Shown: positions 16,089-26,824, counted from the stretch's first letter. The stretch is DNA of 64,000 bases from Polaribacter sp. Q13 (GCF_016858305.2 NZ_CP074436.1:330001-394000); one strand, 5' to 3'. The notes: generated from the letters alone by a model not told the origin. Program-made: numbers and translations.

Positions 16089-18586
16089 GAAACTCCAAAC
16101 TTCTGAAATTCATTTTATTTACACTATTTGTAGCTTTTTATATATCATGTAAATCTGGAATTAGTGAGTCTGCATCGGAATCATTATCCGTATCTGATGA
16201 GAACTTTAACAAAGGATGGCTTTTTTCTAAAGGTGATTTTAAAGATGCACAAAATGTCAATTTTGATGATGCGGATTGGAGAAAATTAAATCTACCCCAT
16301 GATTGGGCCATTGAAGGTCCTTTTGACAACAAATACAACGCAAGAACAGGTGGTTTACCTGTGCATGGAGTTGCTTGGTATAGAAAACATTTTAAGGTTG
16401 ACAGTCAGTTTAGTGAAAAACAAATTTCTGTTGAGTTTGATGGTGCCATGAATCTTGCTAAAGTTTGGCTGAATGGTGAATATATTGGAGAAAGACCTTA
16501 TGGTTATATCGGCTTTGAACTTGATCTTACCAAGCATATTAAATTTGGAGAGGATAATGTTATTTCTGTTCAGTTATCACCAGAAGATTTAGCAGCACGT
16601 TGGTATTCTGGAGCAGGAATTTACAGAAATGTAAGACTTAAAATGAATGAGAAAATTCATATTCCGCAGTATGGAACGTTTGTTACAACACCAAATGTTA
16701 CCAAAGAAAACGCTGAAGTAAAAATTGAAACTAAAATTAAAAATTCTTCTACCGTTACAAAAAAGGCGGAACTTAAAACAGTCATTAAAAATAATAGAGG
16801 AGTTGTTGTTGCTGAAAATACTACAAAATTATCAGTAGATAAAGGCGCTGAAGTAAAAGAGTTGGTTTCTTTAGAAGTAGAAAACCCTGAATTATGGGAT
16901 TTAAAATCACCTACTTTATATACCGCAAAAAGTATTGTAACTGTTGATGGACAAATTGTGGATGAATATGAAACTAAATTCGGAATTAGAACTATTAAGT
17001 TTGATAAAGACAACGGTTTTTTATTAAACGGAAATCAAGTTGAATTGAATGGTGTGTGTATGCATCATGATCAAGGACCTTTGGGAGCGGCTATAAATTA
17101 CAGAGCCAAACAGCGTCAAATGCAAATAATGCAAAGTATGGGCGTAAATGCATTAAGAACGAGTCATAATCCACCATCACCAGAAATATTAAGAGTTTGT
17201 GATGAGTTGGGAATTGTTGTTATTGTTGAGGCTTTTGACGAATGGAAAATAGGAAAAGTAGAAAACGGTTATCATAAGTTTTTTGATGAATGGCACGAAA
17301 CCGATTTAAGAGATATGATTAAAAGAGATAGAAATCATCCTTCTGTAATTATGTGGAGTATTGGTAATGAAATTCTAGAACAAAGTAAAAAAGATGGATG
17401 GAAACTAACTAAACAGTTAAATGATATTTGTCATGATGAAGATAATACCAGACCAACTACCGTTGGATTTAATTATTTCCCTGCACCGTTTAAGAACAAT
17501 TTAGCAGAGCAAGTAGATATTGTTGGTATGAATTATTGGCCAGAAGAGTACAAAGCTATTTTAGAGAAAAATCCGGATATGATTGTATATGGTTCAGAAA
17601 CATCTTCATTAACAAGTAGTAGAGGTGTGTATCATTTGCCAATAGAATTCACTGAAAAACATGAAACCAATCACGTTTCTAGTTATGATGTGATTGTTGG
17701 TCCACCTTGGGCATACGCGCCAGATATTGAGTTTGATGCACAAGCTAAAGAACCAAGATCTTTAGGTGAATTTATTTGGACAGGTTTTGATTATTTAGGA
17801 GAGCCAACGCCTTATGGAGGAAGAGACAACTCAACCAACGGACATTGGAATGATGATTGGCCATCACGTTCATCTTATTTTGCTCCTGTTGATTTATCAG
17901 GATTTCCAAAAGATCGTTTTTATTTATATCAAAGTCAATGGACGACAGAACCAATGGTACATGTTTTACCGCATTGGAATTGGGAAGGTAAAGAAGGTGA
18001 TATCATTCCGGTATATGCATATACCAATTGTGATGAAGTAGAATTATTTGTAAACGGAAAATCTTTTGGTAAAAAGATTAAAGGAAAAGATTTTACCGAA
18101 ATACCATCCGAATATCATGGATTTAAAAAAGGAATGTATAAATCTAAATACAGACTTTCATGGAATGTGCCTTATCAACCAGGAGACATCAAAGTAATAG
18201 CATATAAAGATGGCAATGAAGTAGCTTCTAAGCAAATTAAAACTGCAGGAACTCCTGCTACCATAGAATTAGTCGCAGATAGAACTGAAATTGATGCAGA
18301 TGGTAATGACCTTTCTTTTATTACAGTGAAGGTTTTAGATAAAGACGGTAATTTTTGTCCGCTTGCAGATAATTTAATCAACTTTAATATCTCTGGAGAA
18401 GGCGTTTTGGCAGCAGTAGGAAATGGAGATCAAACGTCATTAGCCTCTTTTCAAGCAAACAACAGAAAAGCGTTTAATGGAATGTGTTTATTGGTGGTGA
18501 AATCGACAGAAAATAGCGGAATTATAAACATTACAGCATCTTCAGATAATTTGGAATATCAAAAAATAGCAATACAAACAAAATAA
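16085..18586 (+). CDS. Glycoside hydrolase family 2 lipoprotein
   Basis: 833 aa lipoprotein (lipobox YISC, Cys22). The GH2 order is complete: sugar-binding beta-sandwich (LPHDWAIEGPF, AWYRKHF), Ig-like domain and TIM barrel with NGVCMHHDQGPLGAA and LRTSHNPPSPE. The acid/base is Glu429 in MWSIGNE and the nucleophile is Glu505 in YGSETSS. C-terminal DUF4982-like and Big/invasin-like domains follow (IELVADRTEIDADG near the end). Retaining exo-beta-galactosidase or beta-glucuronidase activity is expected from the family; the sugar cannot be told from sequence alone. Its start overlaps the sulfatase stop by 4 bp and a GH29 gene follows 33 bp later, so these three genes look like one functional set. 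Confidence 0.94.
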   Translation: MRNSKLLKFILFTLFVAFYISCKSGISESASESLSVSDENFNKGWLFSKGDFKDAQNVNFDDADWRKLNLPHDWAIEGPFDNKYNARTGGLPVHGVAWYRKHFKVDSQFSEKQISVEFDGAMNLAKVWLNGEYIGERPYGYIGFELDLTKHIKFGEDNVISVQLSPEDLAARWYSGAGIYRNVRLKMNEKIHIPQYGTFVTTPNVTKENAEVKIETKIKNSSTVTKKAELKTVIKNNRGVVVAENTTKLSVDKGAEVKELVSLEVENPELWDLKSPTLYTAKSIVTVDGQIVDEYETKFGIRTIKFDKDNGFLLNGNQVELNGVCMHHDQGPLGAAINYRAKQRQMQIMQSMGVNALRTSHNPPSPEILRVCDELGIVVIVEAFDEWKIGKVENGYHKFFDEWHETDLRDMIKRDRNHPSVIMWSIGNEILEQSKKDGWKLTKQLNDICHDEDNTRPTTVGFNYFPAPFKNNLAEQVDIVGMNYWPEEYKAILEKNPDMIVYGSETSSLTSSRGVYHLPIEFTEKHETNHVSSYDVIVGPPWAYAPDIEFDAQAKEPRSLGEFIWTGFDYLGEPTPYGGRDNSTNGHWNDDWPSRSSYFAPVDLSGFPKDRFYLYQSQWTTEPMVHVLPHWNWEGKEGDIIPVYAYTNCDEVELFVNGKSFGKKIKGKDFTEIPSEYHGFKKGMYKSKYRLSWNVPYQPGDIKVIAYKDGNEVASKQIKTAGTPATIELVADRTEIDADGNDLSFITVKVLDKDGNFCPLADNLINFNISGEGVLAAVGNGDQTSLASFQANNRKAFNGMCLLVVKSTENSGIINITASSDNLEYQKIAIQTK

Positions 18587-18619
18587 TAATTATACTAAAA
18601 GACTCTAAAATAAAAGAAT

Positions 18620-20137
18620 ATGAAACAAAAAATAGTATTAGTGCTGTTTGCCATTTTTACAGCAATTAATGTATCAAACGCACAAGAAAATTTTAAACCA
18701 GAATGGGAAAGTTTAAAGAAGCACAAACCTTCTCCGGAATGGTTTGCCGATGCAAAATTAGGTGTTTATTTTCATTGGGGAGTGTACAATGTTCCTGCTA
18801 ATGGAAATGAATGGTACGGGCGTTTTATGTATGATAAAGATCGTAGAAAAAGTTGGGGTAAAGATATTTATGATTACCACACAAAAACCTACGGAAGAGA
18901 TAAACAATACCACGATTTTATCCCAGAATGGAAAGGGGAAAAATTTAGTGCAAAAGCTTGGGTAGATATGTTTGAGCATTTGGGCGCAAAATTTATTGGA
19001 ACTATTGCAGAACATCATGATGGTTTTTCGCTTTGGGAAAGTAAAGTAAATGAGTGGAATTCTAAAAACATGGGTCCAAAGATTGATGTTGTAAAAGAAA
19101 TGGCATTGGAGGTTAAAAAACGCGATTTAAAATTCATGACCACGTTTCATCATGGTTTTCATATGATGTTTTTTCCAAAAAGTGAAAACAGTGGGCTTCG
19201 TCCATTAAGTGAGCACAATGCTGTGTACAAAAATAATGAAGTGCCTTCAGATCCAAAATACCGTAAGTTATATGGAACGATGACTTATCAAGAAGAATGT
19301 GACATTTGGTTAGGAAAATTAGATGAAGTAATAAATGATTATTGTCCCGATTATATTTGGATGGATTTTGCTCAGGGTTATATAAATGAAAAATACCGTA
19401 AACAATTTTTAGCAAATTATTTTAACAAAGCAGCTGAGTTAAATAAAGAAGTGGTTGTAAATACAAAAGGAGATTTTTTTCCAACGGATTTGGCAATTGT
19501 GAATTTAGAAAGAGCAACTATGGAAGATATTATGCCAGATGTTTGGGTAACAGATTTTCAGATAGGTAGTTCTTGGGGATACAATAAAGACAAGCGTTCT
19601 GCTATTAATCCGCAAAAAGCAATTAGAATTTTAGCTGAAGTTGTAAGTAAAAATGGTGTGATGATTTTAGCTGCAGCGCCAATGGCAGAAGGAATAATTC
19701 CTGAAGAACAAGTGGCTGCAATGAATGGAATTGGTAATTGGTTAGGAGCTTATGGCGAAGCAATTTACAAAACGCGTCCGTTTGTAGAATTTGGTCAAGG
19801 TCCAACAAAATTGGTAAAAAACCCTAATGATGATTGGAATGCTTACGGAGCAATTAAAGCAGGACTTCAAGATTTAAACGATCAAGATGTTCGATATACA
19901 AAAAACGGAAATACGGTGTATGCTATTCAATTAGGATGGCCAGGTGCGAAACAAGAAATTACTTTGGAAACTTTTGCAGGAAAAGCAAAAGATTTAAAAA
20001 TTAAATCGATAAAAGTTTTAGGAAGTAAAGAACGTATCAAATGGAATAAAACAGCAAAAGGATTGACAGTTACATCACCTAAAAAAATGCCAGAATTTGG
20101 TGAAGCTGCCATTGTATATAAAATTACTTTAAAATAA
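18620..20137 (+). CDS. GH29 alpha-L-fucosidase
   Basis: 505 aa, signal peptide ending NVSNAQ, so probably periplasmic. The GH29 hallmarks are present: LGVYFHWGVYNVP near the N-terminus, AEHHDGFSLWES (substrate-binding His pair) and YIWMDFAQG with the nucleophile Asp249. The C-terminal beta-sandwich (VRYTKNGNTVYAIQLGWPG) is intact. It should release alpha-L-fucose from oligosaccharides by a retaining mechanism. It is one of three GH29 genes in the locus and has the same architecture as the others but is clearly diverged from them, suggesting different linkages. It lies between the GH2 gene and a sulfatase with short spacers, probably in the same transcript. Confidence 0.94.
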   Translation: MKQKIVLVLFAIFTAINVSNAQENFKPEWESLKKHKPSPEWFADAKLGVYFHWGVYNVPANGNEWYGRFMYDKDRRKSWGKDIYDYHTKTYGRDKQYHDFIPEWKGEKFSAKAWVDMFEHLGAKFIGTIAEHHDGFSLWESKVNEWNSKNMGPKIDVVKEMALEVKKRDLKFMTTFHHGFHMMFFPKSENSGLRPLSEHNAVYKNNEVPSDPKYRKLYGTMTYQEECDIWLGKLDEVINDYCPDYIWMDFAQGYINEKYRKQFLANYFNKAAELNKEVVVNTKGDFFPTDLAIVNLERATMEDIMPDVWVTDFQIGSSWGYNKDKRSAINPQKAIRILAEVVSKNGVMILAAAPMAEGIIPEEQVAAMNGIGNWLGAYGEAIYKTRPFVEFGQGPTKLVKNPNDDWNAYGAIKAGLQDLNDQDVRYTKNGNTVYAIQLGWPGAKQEITLETFAGKAKDLKIKSIKVLGSKERIKWNKTAKGLTVTSPKKMPEFGEAAIVYKITLK

Positions 20138-20176
20138 GTATCAGATATAAAATCATAAAGTATAAATCAGAATAGT

Positions 20177-21817
20177 ATGAAAACTCCAATGTTGAATTTT
20201 CTTGTTGTAACCGTTGCTTTTTTAAGTTTAAGTAGCTGTGGTGTTGATAAAAGTGAAGTAAAAGAACGTCAAAAACCGAATATCATATTTATCATGGCAG
20301 ATGATCATACATCGCAAGCTATTGGTGCGTATGGTAGTCGATTGGCAAAACTGAATCCTACACCAACAATTGATAGATTGGCAAAAGAAGGAATTCTTTT
20401 TGAAAATGCCTTTTGTACCAATGCTATTTGTACACCATCAAGAGCAAGTATTATTACAGGACAATACAGTCAAGCTAATGGCGTGTTAGATTTAGACGGG
20501 AATTTGCCTGCAGACAGACAATATTTGCCTATCGAAATGAATAAATTGGGCTATCAAACGGCGGTGATGGGAAAATGGCATTTAAAAGATGCACCAGAAG
20601 CTTTTGGTTATTACAAAGTATTTTACAATCAAGGAGAATACTTTAATCCTGTAATGCGAGAAAAAGGAGCGTTAGATTCTGTTTCTAATTATAAGCTTTA
20701 TAAAAAAACGGGAACGTTTCCGGGGAAAAGATACGAAGGTCATTCTTCTGATGTTGTAACGGATGCTTCTTTAAATTGGTTAAAAAATATTAGAGATAAA
20801 AGCAAGCCATTTATGTTGTTGCATCATTTTAAAGCGCCGCATGATATGTTTGAATTTGCGCCACGTTACAAAGATTATTTAGAAGATGTTACCATTCCAG
20901 AACCTGCAAGTTTATGGGATAATCAGAATAATGGTTCTATAGCTACTAAAGGAATTAATGGTTCTTTAATGGATACCATAGGTTCATCCGTCGGAAAAAG
21001 AAATGTAATTAGAAACATGGGGCAACATATGGAAATTGATCCAAATCTTTCTGATGATGAATACAAAAGACAAGCGTATCAAGAATATTTAAAAAGGTAT
21101 TTGCGCTGCGTAAAAGGTGTAGATGATAATGTAAAACGTCTTTTTGATTATTTAGAAAAAGAAGGATTGATGGACAATACTATAATTATGTATACCGGAG
21201 ATCAAGGTTTTATGCTGGGAGAACATGATTATATCGATAAAAGATGGATGTATGAAGAAGCAATGCGCATGCCGTTTTTGGTGAGATATCCTAAAATGAT
21301 AAAAGCCGGAACAAGAACTGATGCCATTGTAAATAATACAGATTATGCACCAACCATTATAGAATTGGCAGGAGGTAAAACGCCATCTTATATGCAAGGA
21401 AACAGTTTTAGTGAGTTATTAGAAACGGGTAAAGAACCAGAAAATTGGCAGCAATCTACCTATTATCGTTATTGGATGCACATGGCACACAAGCACAACA
21501 ATCCTGCTCATTTTGGAATTAGAACAAAAAAGTACAAGTTAATATTTTTTTATGGTGAACCATACAGAGATGATTTGGTGCATTGGAAAGGTAAAAAGAA
21601 AAGACCATTATTTGCCATGAATACGCCAGCAGCTTGGGAGTTTTATGATTTGGAAAAAGATCCGAAAGAAATGGATAATAAGTACAATGATCCTGCGTAT
21701 GCAGAAATTATACAGCAATTAAAAAAGGATTTAAAAGAAAAGCGAAAGTCTTTAAATGAAGAGGATGCTAAGTATCCTAATATTCAGAAAGTAATTGAGG
21801 ACAATTGGGATAAGTAG
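20177..21817 (+). CDS. Family S1 sulfatase lipoprotein (CTPSR)
   Basis: 546 aa lipoprotein (lipobox LSSC, Cys21). The opening NIIFIMADDHTSQAIGAYG and C85-T-P-S-R followed by SIITGQ resemble the S1_11 / N-acetylglucosamine-6-sulfatase-like branch. GKWHLKD and YTGDQGFMLGEHD complete the active site; the second metal ligand is Gln-containing DQG instead of DNG, which is common in this branch. Length is normal. It is found between a GH29 and the 703-aa unknown enzyme, with a 39-bp and a 42-bp gap. The sulfate position and sugar are not deducible from the sequence alone. Confidence 0.92.
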   Translation: MKTPMLNFLVVTVAFLSLSSCGVDKSEVKERQKPNIIFIMADDHTSQAIGAYGSRLAKLNPTPTIDRLAKEGILFENAFCTNAICTPSRASIITGQYSQANGVLDLDGNLPADRQYLPIEMNKLGYQTAVMGKWHLKDAPEAFGYYKVFYNQGEYFNPVMREKGALDSVSNYKLYKKTGTFPGKRYEGHSSDVVTDASLNWLKNIRDKSKPFMLLHHFKAPHDMFEFAPRYKDYLEDVTIPEPASLWDNQNNGSIATKGINGSLMDTIGSSVGKRNVIRNMGQHMEIDPNLSDDEYKRQAYQEYLKRYLRCVKGVDDNVKRLFDYLEKEGLMDNTIIMYTGDQGFMLGEHDYIDKRWMYEEAMRMPFLVRYPKMIKAGTRTDAIVNNTDYAPTIIELAGGKTPSYMQGNSFSELLETGKEPENWQQSTYYRYWMHMAHKHNNPAHFGIRTKKYKLIFFYGEPYRDDLVHWKGKKKRPLFAMNTPAAWEFYDLEKDPKEMDNKYNDPAYAEIIQQLKKDLKEKRKSLNEEDAKYPNIQKVIEDNWDK

Positions 21818-21859
21818 TTTTGATTAATTCGGATAATTTTAAACGTTAGAAAAGAAATA

Positions 21860-23971
21860 ATGAAAAATAATTTAAAGAGTATTTTATTTTTGATAGTAGG
21901 TTTCCTGTTTTTAGGAAATGTTACTGCTCAAAATAAAGATTTTATAATCCATACAGATATAAATACAGGAGGTATCCAAAAGATTATGAATAAGGGTGAT
22001 AAATACAAAATGAATTGGATTTTCAATTGTGATGGATCCGATTTAGAATGGTTTACACCTGAATATGCATGGGGACTTGGATTTATTACTCTAGAAAAAT
22101 CAGGAAAGCAAGAAACCTATAAATGGAATTCAGTATCTGATATTTCTGAAAAGAATGGTAAAACAATATTGTCTTATGAATTTACAGATTTCACTTTAAA
22201 AATTACACGTTCTTTTAATGCTGATGGGGATTTAATTGAGAATTTCAAAATAGAAAACAACTGCTCGGAGACCTTAAAAGTAGTTGATATGGGAATTTAT
22301 ACCCCTTTTAAAGATTGGTATGCTGGTGGTGCAGAAGTATGTATGACGAGTCGTTGCAATACACATGTTTGGGCTGGTGGATATAATTCTTCTTATGTAA
22401 ATGCTATTAGAATGGGAACTGAAGCACCTCATTTAGGATTAGTTGTAACGGAAGGAAGTATTCGTCATTATGAATTAATAAACACAAGAGATTTACCAAG
22501 AAAAGTAGCAGGTTCTAATTTACGTGGAGGAATTACACTAAAAGTGGAACCAACAACCATTAAACCAGGAGATAATTATGGTTTAACATGGAAAGTGTTT
22601 TGGCATAAAGGATATGAAGATTTCTACAAAAAAGCGTTGGAAAGTGGAACTGTAATTGCCGAAGCAGATAAGTATTTTATCCCTGTGGGAGAAACAGCTA
22701 AAATGCGTTTTAAATCAAAAAATAAATTAGAAAATGTAAGTTGTAGTGTTGATGGAAAGTCACTTAAATTGAAACAGAATGGGAATTTAATTTCAGTTGA
22801 ATACAAGGCAAAAAAACCAGGAGACAAAATAGTAACCTTAAACTACAACGGAAAAAAGACGGTCATCAATCTTTTTTATTCGACTCCAACGGAAAAGTTA
22901 ATGAAAAATAGAGTTGATTTTATCATCGATAAGCAACAAATGGGAGATAAAACGGATGAGAAATTCGGTGCTTATATGGTGTATGACAATGAAGAGAATG
23001 AAATTTATCCGAATATTCCTTTTAAAGTAGATCATGATGAAGGCGCAGAACGTTTGGGAATGGGAGTTGCCATTGCGAATTGGTTGCAACAATTTCCGAA
23101 TTCGAATAAAAAATATAAGAAGTCTCTTGAAGAGTATTATCAATTTGTACGTTACAAATTACAAACAAAAGACTATAAAGTATACTCTACAGTCGCTCAT
23201 AATAAAAGACATAGAGGATATAATTATCCTTGGGTAGCAGCATTTTATGCAGAATTATACAAGCAGACTAAAAATCCTGTTTACATAATGGATTGTTATC
23301 ATACCATGCGAAAATGGTATAAAGAATTTGGATATGATTTTTATGCAATCTGTGTGCCTATCAAGAAAAGTATTGATTATTTGCGTGAAGCAGGTTTTAA
23401 CAAAGAAGCTGAAATTCTGTTGAATGATTATAAAAAAGTAGCAATAGAGTATGACAAAAACGGTATTAATTACCCAAGTCATGAAGTAGTTTTTGAACAG
23501 TCTATTGTTTCTCCTGCCGTTAATTTTTACATGGAATTGTACTTAATTACTAAGGATAAACATTATTTAGAAGAAGGAGAAAAACATTTGGAAATCTTAA
23601 AAGCTTTTAATGGTCAGCAACCAGATTATCATTTAAATGAAATAGGAATTCGTCATTGGGATGGGTATTGGTTTGGTAAAAGACAATCTTGGGGAGACAC
23701 AATGCCGCATTATTGGTCTGCACTTACTGGTCGTGCTTATATTTTATACTACGCAGCTACTGGGAATGAAGATTATTTACGTAGAGGGAAAATTTGCTTA
23801 GAAAACAATCTGTGTAATATTAGAAATGATGGAACTGGCGCTGCTGCCTACATCTATCCAGAAAAAGTAAATGGCGTTAAAGCGGAATTCTATGATGAGT
23901 TTGCCAACGATCAAGATTGGGCCTTGTTCTTCTTTTTGGAGATGAATGAGTTATTGAGTTGGAAAATTTAG
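21860..23971 (+). CDS. Probable carbohydrate-active enzyme, beta-sandwich + (alpha/alpha) toroid, family uncertain
   Basis: 703 aa, signal peptide ending NVTAQN. About residues 25-260 look like a beta-sandwich, followed by an Ig-like linker (about 265-345) and a helical domain (about 350-703) with the Trp/Tyr/His-rich turns of an (alpha/alpha)6 barrel (HNKRHRGYNYPW, IRHWDGYWFGKRQSWGD, MPHYWSALTGRAY). The stretch at 144-200, with YTPFKDWYAGGAEVC, SRCNTHVWAGG and EAPHLGLVVTEGS, looks highly constrained and rich in polar active-site-type residues. It reminds me of GH154-type (beta-glucuronidase) or related proteins, from memory only. It could instead be a polysaccharide lyase. It sits between a sulfatase and an esterase gene and is probably periplasmic. 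Confidence 0.6.
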   Translation: MKNNLKSILFLIVGFLFLGNVTAQNKDFIIHTDINTGGIQKIMNKGDKYKMNWIFNCDGSDLEWFTPEYAWGLGFITLEKSGKQETYKWNSVSDISEKNGKTILSYEFTDFTLKITRSFNADGDLIENFKIENNCSETLKVVDMGIYTPFKDWYAGGAEVCMTSRCNTHVWAGGYNSSYVNAIRMGTEAPHLGLVVTEGSIRHYELINTRDLPRKVAGSNLRGGITLKVEPTTIKPGDNYGLTWKVFWHKGYEDFYKKALESGTVIAEADKYFIPVGETAKMRFKSKNKLENVSCSVDGKSLKLKQNGNLISVEYKAKKPGDKIVTLNYNGKKTVINLFYSTPTEKLMKNRVDFIIDKQQMGDKTDEKFGAYMVYDNEENEIYPNIPFKVDHDEGAERLGMGVAIANWLQQFPNSNKKYKKSLEEYYQFVRYKLQTKDYKVYSTVAHNKRHRGYNYPWVAAFYAELYKQTKNPVYIMDCYHTMRKWYKEFGYDFYAICVPIKKSIDYLREAGFNKEAEILLNDYKKVAIEYDKNGINYPSHEVVFEQSIVSPAVNFYMELYLITKDKHYLEEGEKHLEILKAFNGQQPDYHLNEIGIRHWDGYWFGKRQSWGDTMPHYWSALTGRAYILYYAATGNEDYLRRGKICLENNLCNIRNDGTGAAAYIYPEKVNGVKAEFYDEFANDQDWALFFFLEMNELLSWKI

Positions 23972-24019
23972 TATTACCAAGAACAATAAAAGATTAAATA
24001 TTAAAAAAAAAACATACAG

Positions 24020-25243
24020 ATGAAATTTAAAATCACATTATTTTTTAGTTTGCTTATAATCGCTTCAAGCAGTTTATTAGCACAAGTTTCCAAAGAAAAA
24101 TTTAATTTCGATCCAAATAAAACAGAGGAACTTAGAGTAAGGAACGGTTTGCCAAACTTCTTTAAAAAACTAAAAGCAGGCGAAGATGTAAAGATTGGAT
24201 ATATTGGAGGAAGCATCACCAATGGTGGGTTGTGGCGAACTAAATCTATAGAATGGCTTAAAAGTGAGTATCCAAAAGCAAATATTACACAAGTAAATGC
24301 TGCAATTGGAGGAACAGGTCCAGAATATGGAGCTTGTAGAATAAACAATCATTTGTTGATACACAATCCAGATATGGTTTTTATTGAATACAGAGTTAAT
24401 AATGGTGGCGCGTATCAAGGGCGTGCTTTAGAAGGATTGATTCCACAAATTTGAAAAAAGAATCCGAATGCAGAAATCTGTATTGTATATACCATTGCAA
24501 AAGGTATGATTGCCGATATTCAAAAAGGAAATCAAACCAATGCAGGTAAATTTATGGAGCCAGTTGCCAATCATTATGGAATTACTTCTATAGAATTTGG
24601 ATTGGAAGTTGTAAAGTTATTAAATGAAGATAAGCTTGTGTTTCAAAAAGGAGACAGTCCATCAAAAGGTAAAATAGTATTTACAAATGATGGTACACAC
24701 CCGGTAGAAGCAGGGCATGATATTTATAGAGATGTTTTAGTAAGGTCTTTAAAATCTATTGAAAATTTTGGGACTCCAGGAAAACATATAATCCCTAAAC
24801 CTTTGGCTGAAAATAATTTTTCCGGAGCTTCTTTAGTGCCAGTTACGAAAGCTAAATTTAGTAAAAATTGGCAAAATGTTGATTTAGGTGATGAAACGAT
24901 GATCAATGATGATTTAACAGATAAAAATGGTGGTACTAAAACACTGTTTGAGAAAGCGATGAAAACTGAAACCATTGGCGAAACATTTACATTAAAATGG
25001 GAAGGATTTTTATTAGGTTTTACTTCAATATTAGAAGCTAAAGGAGCAATAAAAGTAGAAGTAACTACGGATGGTATTTCTAAAATTTTCGATATGAAAT
25101 CTCGAAATGGAAAAACTCAAACCAAATATACTTTTTTGAAGGAACTAAAAAGAGGAGTGCATACAACCACAGTAAAATTGATAAAATTAGCACCAGGTAA
25201 AGTATTTCAAGTAGGTCAGTTTTTGGTGGTTGATCATCAGTAA
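24020..25243 (+). pseudogene. SGNH/GDSL hydrolase broken by an in-frame TGA
   Basis: A signal-peptide-bearing SGNH hydrolase of 408 codons (counting the TGA, excluding the final stop), likely an acetyl- or acyl-esterase acting on the polysaccharide. Block I, YIGGSITNGG, holds the nucleophile Ser65, and block V, NDGTHPVEAGHD, holds the Asp and His of the triad. Codon 145 (24452-24454) is TGA. The frame continues without shift as KKNPNAEICIVYT, and the expected residue here is Trp (IWKKNP), so one G-to-A change explains it. Ser and His now lie on separate reading frames: 24020-24454 and 24506-25243. Either the gene has recently decayed, or the base is a sequencing error. An ATG at 24506 could restart translation but would lack the nucleophile. 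Confidence 0.8.
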
Positions 25244-25310
25244 TATCAATGGGTTTTTAGAAAGTATTAGTTGAACTCAAAACGAAAAAGGAATATAACT
25301 TTCTCATAAT

Positions 25311-26823
25311 ATGAATACTAAAAAATATATAATTTTCTTGTTAATTGGAGTTTTATCAATCTCTTGTAAAGTAAAAAACGAACAGATTGCAGAAGCTTCA
25401 AAAGAACAATATCAGGCCAATTGGACTTCTTTAAGAAAGCACCAAACGCCTAATTGGTTCGATGATTTAAAGTTTGGTATTTATTGTCATTGGGGACCTC
25501 AAACAGTTGAGGTTATGTATAAAAAAGATGAAATTACTCGGTTGCAAGCTATCGAGAAATGGAAAGGAGATAAGTTTAGTGCTAAAAATTGGGTAGATGT
25601 AATGCAGAGAACAGGTGCACAATTTGGTGGTCCTGTAGCTTGGCATGGTAGTGGCATTGTAAATTGGGATAGTGATATTACAAACTGGAATTCTACTAAA
25701 AAGGGACCTAAAGTTGATATTTATGGCAGTTTGTCTAAAGAACTTCATAAAAGAGGAATGCCCGTAATTGCAAGTTATCATATAGGTGATTTTTGGAGTA
25801 GAATGTGGGGGCAAATAAGTTTAGAAAATAAATCAATTATAGATCCTACACAAGACAATTCTAAATATGCAGTTTCTAATAACGGACGAATTAGCGATGA
25901 AATTTTTGATGCGTGGTACGCCAGAATTTCAGAATCTGTAGATAAATATCAACCAGATATGATTTGGTTTGATACCGGTTTTGGAGGTACAGTTCATAAA
26001 GTATTAAAAAAGGAAATGGTAAATGGCCGTTTACTTCCAAATGTTTCTAATAAATTGATAAGTGCGCCAGAAACATATCAACAAAAAATGATTAGTTATT
26101 TCTTTAACAAGGGGTTAGAGTGGAATAAAGAAGTTGAGGTTATTTATAAAACGCATGATATTCCTGTTGGCATTGGTGTAAGAGATATTGAAGATGGAAA
26201 TTTATTGGGTTTACAATATGATCCTTGGATGGCAGATGTAAACATGCAACGTCATTTTGATTGGCGCGCTACTTGGTTTTACAATCCTTTAAACAAAGTA
26301 AAAGATGCCGGCATGTTGGTTAGATATGTTAGTGGATATGACTAGTAAAAATGGTAGAATGTTATTAAATGTTCCTCCAAAAGCAGACGGTACTTTTGCA
26401 GAAGAAGTTAAAAAAGAACTCTTTGAAATTGGAGATTGGTTAAAAATGAATGGAGAAGCAATTTATGGTACCATGCCTTGGGTATTTTATGGTGAAGGCC
26501 CAACAGAAGTTACAAATCCGGGTCATCATGGTCAAGGAAAAAATCATGGAGATTTTATTCCAAAATACACTTCGGAAGACATTCGTTTTACACAAAAAGA
26601 GAATGTATTGTATGCTATTTGCTTAGACTGGCCAGGAGAAGAATTAAATATTAGAAGTCTAGGAACTTATGGAAAACTATATCCTGGTGATATAAAATCG
26701 GTTTCGATGTTAGGTAGTAATGAACAGATTAAATGGAGCCAAAACAAAGAAGGAATGCTTTTAAAATTACCTTCAACACAGCCATGTAAATTTGCAGTGG
26801 TTTTTAAAATTGAAAGAAAATAA
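25311..26823 (+). pseudogene. GH29 alpha-L-fucosidase lipoprotein with a frameshift
   Basis: Lipoprotein leader (lipobox SISC, Cys19) and a GH29 domain with FGIYCHWGPQTVE, AWHGSGIVNWDSD and the nucleophile Asp221 in MIWFDTGFGG. The first frame stops at 26345 after DAGMLVRYVSGYD. The next frame continues as DMLVDMTSKNGRMLLNVPPKADG to 26823, so one extra base (or two missing) near 26318-26330 breaks the gene. Removing one base restores the usual MLLDMLVDMTSKNG of GH29. Joined, the protein is about 503 aa, a normal length. The substrate-contact HH pair of other GH29s reads WHGS here, so it belongs to a different subgroup. The C-terminal beta-sandwich is intact in the second frame. The next sulfatase starts 1 bp after the stop. 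Confidence 0.85.
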
Positions 26824-26824
26824 T

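Noticed and set aside
24452..24454. TGA in the SGNH gene as selenocysteine or recoded stop
   Set aside because: The position fits Trp, no SECIS-like hairpin follows, and Bacteroidota of this kind use TGA as stop.
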